Assembly (NCBI RefSeq): GCF_000237925.1
Contig: NW_017386068.1
Coordinates: forward strand, 124,001-188,000
Length of the DNA stretch: 64,000 nucleotides
Direction: 5' to 3'
Source of the DNA: Schistosoma mansoni
Taxonomy: Eukaryota; Platyhelminthes; Trematoda; Strigeidida; Schistosomatidae
In this document: piece by piece, positions 49,531-64,000 of the stretch
How positions within the stretch are numbered: position 1 is the first letter of the stretch
Layout of the letters: every line of letters begins with the position of its first letter
Translations under genes and position numbers: made by a program
The notes under the pieces: generated by a model
The model's database searches: none
What the model was told of the DNA's origin: nothing
Seen by the model: only the letters and a program-made list of their open reading frames with translations

Positions 49531-51290
49531 TGGAATTATGATCCGTTCACATGGAATATGATCATGTTGGGTTGTGCTGTTGTTGTTAATGAGTAGTTGC
49601 AGGAAAACTGTTGAGGTGATGAAAGTTGATGATGATGATGATGATGATAACAGTGGAAGGGAAGAAGAATCTGTTGAAATCTGTTATAATCAACATGTTG
49701 AAAATGATCGTTGACACTGATGAATTGATGAATTAAATGAGAAGAATGACTTGATTAGGACACAATACCAGCTTGCGACGTCAGATAACCTCATGCTCGT
49801 GTTACCAGATTCTTCCAGCATCCTCCTGACTAAAGAAGGATTGCACCCTACACTTACATTATGAAGCCCGAGATGGCTGAAGAAAAAGCTGTTATGAACA
49901 CTTACGCCTATCAACGGTACTGGTATATCTTTCCTCATTGCTGCAAATATGAAAAAACAACTCGAAATTCAGAGAGTGGTTTATTAAACATAATATTCAT
50001 GTCACTGTGCAAAAATTCTAAGGGTTATAATAAATTAAGTTTGCGACATAGCTGACTGCTGCCCTTTAAAGAAGACAGTAGTATGGATCAAGACTCTAAG
50101 ATTTTCGGTCTGCATACAGCTGTGATACCTTACTACCTGGAACACCAATGAAATAATATTAACAGTAGGAGTAACTCGAAGATAGATGTCATTTTTGAAG
50201 TTAATCTTTACTGAGCCTGTCAAAAAGTAGGACATATTACTGGAAAACTGAATTCTTATTCACCCGTCGTATAGCTATCAATTTTCTGAAAGACCTCGGT
50301 GGCATAATGATAACTGAGTGAATGGACACATTCCGTTGCTATTCAGATGAACACATGGCATGCTGAACAGAGATTCCTCCTATAATTTTGACGGCAGTTA
50401 CATGTGGTGTCCACTGCTATCCTCTCCAAAGCTTGAGTAAATGAGTAACCGGTGTTTTGAAATTTTTCAATAACTACAGCACTCACCTGTAAAGGGAGTA
50501 AGTAATTTTGAAAACCACATATAAATGTTTCCTGTTCTCAACACGGTTTTTTTACTTTACTTTCTAGTTTCTATTCATCCTTTTGACATTTGCCTCCAGT
50601 TCCTCTTTTCCTCTTCCCTTCAGGATTCCAGGAAAGCGCTTACCTCGTGATGCCATTCGGTGATTTGCGAAATGTATGTTCTATCAACCTCCAACCTAAC
50701 TTCTTATTAGCCGATAAATTACTCAATCCAATGATCCTGCGTCGTACAGAGCGACCTGAAAGAATTTTAGAACCTTAATGCAATCTTCAAATCATAGGCC
50801 GTCGCCGATAAAGCAGAAAAAATGACAAAGGTAGTATTTGTTTGAAAACTGAAAGTAGTGTGTGAAACGATTAACCATTTATGAATGCCTGCTCACAATT
50901 GATACAAATAAGCAACAAATACTGAATATAAATATGATTACACATAGAACAACAGAAAGAATAAAATGTAAGATCTTCAATTTGTTGTTACAAGAATAAT
51001 CAAATGTCCATGTTCCTATAGGATTTAGGGTAAAAATTATGAATAACACTGTAATCGTTCTACACCAATCTAAAACGTTATTTGTGAAAATGGTGTGAAT
51101 TTTAAGATTTTAAAAACGTGAGAATTTTACCTCAACGCCAAATTCATGAAACAAATAGCCCATCTGATTAATATGAAAAACTAACGATACGAACATCGTG
51201 TAACCAGTAGAAATTCTGCAAACTCAAACGCCGAGGGCCAGTGCGAAAGTATTGAATAAACAGGAAGCAAAACGAAATAGCATCTTTAAT
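49531..51290. other. unassigned DNA with a (GAT)n run
   Basis: A perfect (GAT)n run lies at about 49628-49649. A 50-base stretch at 50625-50674 sits between TTCAG and GTATGT and is open in one frame, but encodes nothing I recognise. No other structure was seen. Confidence 0.35.
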
Positions 51291-51589
51291 TAAAATAACA
51301 CATTTGTAATATGTCAAAGAGTCACGAAACGTTAGAAAATTTAGTTTTCCTACTCGCAGTATTACAAAGATGTTATATCCATTTTTTAACTATTTACCCA
51401 ATGCACAACTTATTTGAAGTTTTCAAGTCAAACCTTGGTAATGATGCCTACGAAATAGCAGAAATGCAGGAAATGACGAACATTACGCCAAATAAAGACG
51501 CGCTCCGTGAGTTTGATCTCACTCCATCAGCGCATACGCTATCTAGCACGCAATATTTTTACAGAATTAATTGTGTCCGAGAATGTTTG

Positions 51590-54250
51590 TGATTTTTCGT
51601 GGGGTAGGTATGTTAGGACGGTTTCCAAGAACTACGAAATTGGATTTACTAGACGCATATTTACAAATCCCTGTATCTGATGAAAGTAACGATCTAACGA
51701 TCAACACGCACACGAGTCTGTTCCTACATAACTGACTACATTTAGAATGAAGATGACGCCCTCTATTTTCCAGCAAATTGCGGATACCATGTCACAAGAT
51801 ATTCCAGGAGCGTAGGTTAATTTAGACGACACCATAAATATAGGAGCAGATAAAATGAACTCACAAAAAAACTGGATCAGGTGCTAGGACTCATAGCCGA
51901 ATATGGTTTTCGCCTCCTCTCGGGAAAGTGTGACTTTTATATGCAATACGTACAGTATCTCCGTTTCATTAAAGAGTAACATGAAGGACTAAAAGATTCA
52001 GAGAACATTGAAGCTGTGAAAACTTTGCCTTAACATATTATTATGATATCATCCTCCCTGCTCTCCATGATCTGCTTGCTCCACTAAACCACCTGCTGAA
52101 GAATATAAAATGGGATTGGTTGGCGAACTGTCAAGCATTTTTCGAGAAAATCGAGCAACTCCTAGTTAACAATCTTTTACTAATGCACTTTGATCCTTCC
52201 CTACAATTAGTGGTTTCTTCAAATGCTTCGAACTATGGTATGGGAGCAGTCATCTCCCACATTTTCTCTGATGGGCCTGAAAAAGCAATCTCCCATGCTA
52301 TCAGATCATTGACAATGACAGAATGGAACTGAAGTCAAATTGAAAAAGAGGCACTTTCAATTATCTTTGCAGTAAAAAGTTCCACCAGATAATATTTAAT
52401 CAGCGTTCCACACGAATAACAGACCATAAGTCATTACTTGACGCATTTGGGCAGAAGAAAAAGATTCCTGTTCACAACGGCTACAACGATGGGTAATAAC
52501 ACTTTCGGGTTGCGATATTACGATAAAGGATCGGTCTACTACTACTTTCGCGGAAGATAACTCGTTATGAAGATTAATAGGTTTCCAGTCAAAAACTCCA
52601 GACGACACTTTTGTGACAAATATCAAAGCTGAAACAGAAGTTCATTGTGTATCGGATAATGCGATCGATGAACTCGCAGTTACTTTGGAAACCATCAATG
52701 AAACTGATCAGATATTGAGCAGAGTTAAGTGCTGTCTTCCCACTTAATTGCCAGACAAGCGTCTTGAAGGAGAACGTTTGCAATATTTTCGTCGAAGTTA
52801 CTCGTTGATGGTGATCGATTCCTGAAACATGTTCGATGACCGCATTGTTATTCCGGAACTATTGCATCACAAGCTTCTCACACACTTTCACAGTGGTCAC
52901 CCCGGGATCAATAAGACGAAATCATTTAATCGAAGCTACGCTTATTGGCCATTAATGAACAAAGATATAGAAAACAAATGCCGCAATCGTCTATCATGTC
53001 TTCAAGCTCCCAAAAGTCCTTCAAAATACGGACCAAAGCATTGGTTCACGACTTCAGGACCCTGGGCAAGACTTCATACAGATTTCGCAGATCCAATTCA
53101 AGGTTGAATGTTTCTGATTATTGTGGATGCATTTACAAAGTGGTCAGAAACGTAAATTATGCCCAATTGTACAGCATCAGAAACATTCCACAAACTGTCT
53201 ACTTTGCTCAAATGTTTTGGAGTCCCAGAGACTTTAAAGACTGACAATGGCCTGCAATCCGTTGCAGAATCATTTTTGTTCCATGAACGAAACAGTACAT
53301 CCACGTCCGCTGCCCTATCATCCCCAATGGAGTGGACAAGTAGAACGTTCTGTCGATACTCTAAAATGAGCATTTCCAAAAGAAGGAGGCGAGGGTGAAA
53401 CTAGACAGGTGATTACAAAATTCCTATCGGCCTGCAGTACTACTCCGAACTGAATTGTCCCAGATGGAAAGTCTCCTGCTGAAGCCACGTTCGGAAGACG
53501 TATTCGAACTGCTTTCAACGTCATATGTTGCTACTCATAATAATGGATGGACACAGACCAAATCTTTATATCCCATGTTTATAACGTTGTCGATAAAGTT
53601 TTCGTTAAGTCCTACCTCGGAAAGAATCGATGAGAACCAGGAAAAATCGTACAAAGTTTAGGAAGAGTTTTGTAAAGAGCTCGAGGAACTTTTTGTACAG
53701 ATATCGGACACATAAACTAAATCCCTAATGATAGAAGAATGATGTACACCCGAGATAAACAGCTGAATCTCCCACTCGAGGTAATCTCAGATACATCAAT
53801 GACACAGACGCAAAAGAATATTGAAAAGAAGACTGGACCACAAGTACAGCAAAATAAATGGAACACCATCGCAAACCAGTCGTCAGTGGATCCGGGAAAG
53901 AAATCTTACTCCAGGGTGTTACCGATGGCTTCAGGGAACTACAACAGAGCATTCGGAGGAGCCGAAGAGTCTCCATGAAACAAGAACGTGATGGAGCTTC
54001 CTAGAATATCAACGTGGCATGCTACTATTGAACAGTAGCATAATATGCTTCTTTGCGGATTGGCTGAATTATAATGTTGACATAACAGGCGGTAATATTT
54101 ATAAATATCCGTGATATTTTGTACATTTTGACTCTTACCTAACAAACACTTCTCCAGCCTTCTTACTTGAGACTGTGGGGTTTTATACGTTCGAATGCCG
54201 TAGTTGTATACCGTATTCTGTGTTAATCAAGTGGTGAACATAACAAGGTG
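51590..54250 (+). mobile_element. Ty3/Gypsy LTR retrotransposon fossil (K02A2.6-like)
   Basis: The parts lie in the usual Ty3/Gypsy order on the plus strand. Reverse transcriptase remnants (about 51600-52030) include KLDLLDAYLQIPVSDE. An RNase H region (about 52110-52560) includes DPSLQLVVSSNASNYGMGAV. An integrase (about 52820-53560) has an HHKLL...HSGHPGINKT zinc-finger region and CFGVPETLKTDNG from the core. The element is broken many times across all domains and is clearly an old, dead copy. No gag was recognised. The 3' LTR, if kept, should lie between about 53990 and 54250, but I could not confirm a matching 5' copy. Confidence 0.85.
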
Positions 54251-54259
54251 CTACTTATA

Positions 54260-54660
54260 AGTGCATAATATTTTATTAAAAACTTCAAATCCAGTCCCTA
54301 CTTTCATTTTATTCGATTTGGGAATACACTACAGTGCCGTGTTCAAATTTAAATAGTTTCTGGTAATTAAAATAAATTTCCACACCCTTTTAAGAAATAG
54401 ATAAGAAATAGAAAACATATATTCAAACTGTATGTAATTATTGCCCAAGTTTGTGAATCAAGAGTGAAGTTAGTATTATCAATAGCCTATTTACTAACCT
54501 CTACAACGAATAACGCTCTGCGCCTGATAATTTCATCGGTTTTTATTATTTATAACAAATATACATGCTTAACCGTAATAAAAATCATTGAAATATTGTG
54601 TTTCGACCTCGATAACGTTGTATTTCAAGATTAAACTGTGGGTAACTACCTATAGACTGT

Positions 54661-54694
<34 letters not shown>

Positions 54695-56295
54695 TTACTG
54701 TAGAACTATTAAGTAACTAGATTAGAAACATCTACATTCCCCTTATCATAGGCTTTCATTCGATTTGTCGGCTACTATTATACAATTTACTATTTCCCGT
54801 TCTATTAGGTACAGTCTCTCTCACTCACGGCTACTTTTAGCTTGATCTTGTATAATTGATATTTCTACTTTTATGGAGTGATGATGTCTAGTCTGTTTAT
54901 ATATAAACAAAATATGTCTGAAATATACAATTCATATAGCGGAGGCTGATATTTGTGTTCTGAACTCAAAGGGCTGAGTTAAGAAAAAGGCACTATACAG
55001 AGGACCAATAAGAACCCGAAGTCGACTCAAGGCTGCTCATGCCGGTTAACACACCATTGGTCCAGCACAGGAACAAGGTCATACAAACCGGTGCTCTGAT
55101 TGCCGATCGTGATCTGGTAATGCCTGGCAGCACGTAAATCGACGTATTAATAAGCAAGTCTGTGTTAAGTCTACGGGTTGCCTCGTAATAAAGAGCGTGT
55201 GGTAACGACAGCGTCATTTTAAGCTATAAAGATGCTGGAAACTTTGTCCAGATGAATACTACTACTACCATCATAAAGTTGATGCGAATGTACGTAGAAT
55301 CATATCATACTCAATAAAAGAAAACGATCCAAGTATCATATAGACGATACATACAATAGGCTGACTATAAATAACTATTTGTCTGTATTCTACACAAGAT
55401 CAAAAGGGGATGCTGTATGTTGTGAATGAGGGAAGTAAATGGTTGAATAGAGTTGCAAGAGGGGTAATTACGAAAAAAATACAAAAATAATACATAGTAA
55501 AGATAGACAAATCAATCAGAATTACAATGTATGAATTATTAATGCTTGTCTGATTAAGAGAAACTAGTTAAAACACGACTAGTTACGTAATATTCTGAAC
55601 AGGATTCACTCACAAGGATACAGGACGCCATCAAGATAGAAAACAGTCCGAGGAAAATTAACAGTTTCATCACACAGTGATACTTAAAGACAACCCTAAG
55701 CTAATTAGCATTTCGATAACATTGATATATCAGTGTATTTATGAGAGTGAATCAAACTAATATATATAATCAAAATCAAAAATTATTTCTTTTTTTAACG
55801 CTAAATCTACAAACAAGATTAATAAGGAAAGACATATGTTAAATTAACGGTGAAACATGAAAATATACTAGATTAATATAAAGCAACTCTTTTACACAAT
55901 AGTTATTGGAATGTAATTGAAATTTATGAGAATAAACAGAGTAAGAGGATGAGAAATTCATACTTCAACATATTTATTTAAAGTAAATTAGATGTAATAT
56001 TCTACCATACTTTTTACGAAAACCAAATCGATGCAAAGTATACATGTTAAACAGGAAGACATTTCCCAATAAATGTAACAGCAATCAGTGCATGAGCAGA
56101 AACGAAGAATGAGAACAAGTTTAGTATCTAAAATATAGCAAAAATAAGCCGAAATAAACTAGTTTGTTCTAAAATCTGATACAATGAAATAAATATATTA
56201 AGTAAAAAATCTACAACAAAAATGTAGACGTCTAAAACGTTACTAGGGGTAGAACATAAATTTGTAAACTGAGACTAACCAAAAGGCATGGATGA
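54260..56295. other. AT-rich DNA with (AT)n and an unassigned GC-richer block
   Basis: An (AT)n run lies at about 54664-54692. A block at 54970-55330 is richer in G and C and looks like an old repeat, but I could not place it. No exon was found. Confidence 0.35.
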
Positions 56296-56299
56296 AGTA

Positions 56300-56431
56300 T
56301 GCCTCAGTTTGGGCACATGGGCAGTATCACAGCCCTCACACAAATCAAATGAGATTTGTGCGGTGCATATGTATCTGGTGCTTCCTTGTACCAATATTTA
56401 TGTTTAAATAAATAAATAAATAAATAAAATA
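56300..56431 (+). mobile_element. RTE-like LINE 3' end, short copy
   Basis: The CTCAGTTTGGGCACATGGGC block runs to CCAATATTTATG and a (TAAA)n tail ending near 56431. This is the same 3' terminus as the 24430-24948 element, strongly 5' truncated. Confidence 0.85.
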
Positions 56432-57067
56432 GATTACGAACAGTACAGATATACACACTGTGTCTTACATAAATGAATATATAATAAAAGCTTTTTCTTA
56501 TTATCACCAAAACGTTTTGCAAGTTCATACATACATAACCATATCCTCTAGAAGGAATGCTTAGTCATCTATTGAAATTCTTCAATGACAGGTGATAACG
56601 ATTATGTTTATTTGTACCTATAGTTGTGTTAGGGTGTGTGGTGCAGGTAAGACATTTCCCTTATCCTTAACCCTTGTACTTGAAAGGAACATAAGACTAT
56701 AGGAGATTAATTGCAGGAAATGACCACCGTTACTTATTCACTCAACTGGGACGTCAAATGACCTACGTTATCATTTCTCAACTTGATGTAGAACATCTGC
56801 TTTACCGTTAACACACTACCTGGAACGACTACCACATTTATTCCTCGTTACCTAAAGATCAGAAAACTTCCTATAAAACTCATCATCTACTTTAAAAGAA
56901 CTGCAGTGAATAGAATCATGTGCAGAAAAAAACGAAGAGGTAACTGCATGAGTTCTCGTCTTTCAGAGCTCTTACTACACCCTTTAAAAGGATAGCTCAT
57001 AATAGGTTGTCGATAAAAATTTAGTTAAGGGAGATGCAGTCAAAATAGAGAAGTAAACAATGACAGG

Positions 57068-57430
57068 TTGAAAATCAACGGTAATCAATCAAGACCGAGG
57101 TCGACAGGACAAGCTTTGAATCATATGGGGAGGAATTCAAACACATCACTCCTACTTGAAGTTTGTGCTGATGATATCGTTCAGAAGAACGATGAAAGCC
57201 CCATGACCGAACCATCTAGCTCAGAGAACAAAACTCCACTTAGATTACTGAGAATAGATGTCGCCCTCAACCCAGCAAAATCACTTCAGTTAATGTTATG
57301 TAAACTCAAAGACGAAGTCGATGAAAGTATTACTTCATACGAAGAGCCAATGCTCTTTACCGTCGTCTACATTAATTCCAATTTGCTGTCAAATTCCAAG
57401 GCATATCTTAGTCTATATCAATACATATAG
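57068..57430 (+). CDS. unrecognised 120-codon open frame, uncertain
   Basis: The frame is open for 120 codons in AT-rich DNA and encodes a hydrophilic protein with LLRIDVALNPAKSLQLMLCK and an acidic DEVDESITSYEEP stretch. I recognise no family. Part of it (the ACTTGAAGTTTGTGCTGATG block) recurs, decayed, at about 57725-57830, and the CATCTAGCTCAGAGAA block recurs near 58475. That points to a locally duplicated or repetitive sequence rather than a normal gene. Upstream splice signals and a poly(A) signal were not established. Confidence 0.25.
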   Translation: MKINGNQSRPRSTGQALNHMGRNSNTSLLLEVCADDIVQKNDESPMTEPSSSENKTPLRLLRIDVALNPAKSLQLMLCKLKDEVDESITSYEEPMLFTVVYINSNLLSNSKAYLSLYQYI

Positions 57431-63597
<6,167 letters not shown>

Positions 63598-64000
63598 CTA
63601 AACGATTAAGAGATTGACACAAATATGAAACATTGTAAAGATAATATTAATGCATTATTGTCTGAAATTACTAAAATGGTAAATAACCACATGATCTTTG
63701 CGTTTTGAAAAGCCTCAAATGAGACGTAAAGATCGGGAAAGAAATTAGTTTGTTACCGATCATATATCATTTAGTACGTGTTGCAGAAATGATTACACCA
63801 TATCACAAGTATACATATGAACAATCACGTCTGACAACTGGGATAAATTAAGATATATCCAAATAAATTTCATTACATACATGTACTAACTAATTTGATG
63901 AACACATCAATAAGGTTAGTACGAGAGGGCATCTTTCCTAAACAAACCATCGACTAAAACAAGATGGTGATGCTCCTCCAACAGAACTTAAAAATCACTG
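63598..64000 (-). other. AHCYL upstream intron to window edge
   Basis: No further AHCYL exon could be found. The acceptor TTTAG lies at 63598-63602, and the preceding exon is outside the window. Confidence 0.5.

Noticed and set aside
49310-49596. Two frames that cross the N run.
   Set aside because: They consist almost entirely of unknown bases and have no support.
50625-50674. A 50-base segment between TTCAG and GTATGT that could be a short exon.
   Set aside because: No flanking exon of a compatible phase, no recognised protein similarity, and the segment is too short to support alone.
52396-53379. Several minus-strand frames of 60-93 codons.
   Set aside because: They are antisense shadows of the Ty3/Gypsy remnant.

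Overview
The window looks like a schistosome-type flatworm genome (Schistosomatidae, probably Schistosoma). The sequence is AT-rich and intron-dense. It carries the Sm-alpha class of tRNA-headed, hammerhead-ribozyme repeats, short interspersed pieces of RTE-like and CR1-like LINEs, and many 31-40 nt micro-introns. The species call is an inference from repeats and gene structure; no single marker proves it.

Five host genes are supported by spliced reading frames. (1) 1537-2378 (+) is the last exon of an HCN-type cyclic-nucleotide-gated channel. (2) 34699-35140 (+) is a complete RBX1 gene: four exons, 108 aa, and every zinc ligand in place. (3) 35274-45214 (+) is LAMTOR1 (Ragulator p18), starting 133 bp after the RBX1 stop, so the two may be co-transcribed and separated by trans-splicing. 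(4) 45431-45966 (-) is a compact HP1/CBX chromodomain-chromoshadow protein of 143 aa in four exons, convergent with LAMTOR1. (5) 58135-63597 (-) is the 3' part of an AHCYL-type S-adenosylhomocysteine hydrolase-like gene that runs off the right edge.

The rest is repeat-rich. From 1 to 24 kb there are at least two families of Pol III-headed short repeats with hammerhead ribozyme folds, several of them in inverted pairs, and a long inverted repeat at 17.6-18.7 kb. An RTE-like LINE 3' end lies at 24.4-24.9 kb. The stretch 25-31.6 kb is largely unassigned. A decayed CR1-like LINE (31.7-34.3 kb) abuts RBX1. The long LAMTOR1 introns hold a 600-bp repeat, a foldback element and an RTE-like 3' end. 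The stretch 46-51 kb is repeat-rich and contains a gap; 51.5-54.2 kb is a broken Ty3/Gypsy fossil; 54.3-58 kb is AT-rich with one unrecognised 120-codon frame.

The strongest leads are the RBX1-LAMTOR1 gene pair, the unusual HP1 protein, and a second hammerhead-bearing SINE family with two copies whose catalytic core is intact by eye. Three runs of exactly 200 N (8396-8595, 18148-18347, 49331-49530) are assembly gaps of unknown true size, and all lie in or beside repeats.
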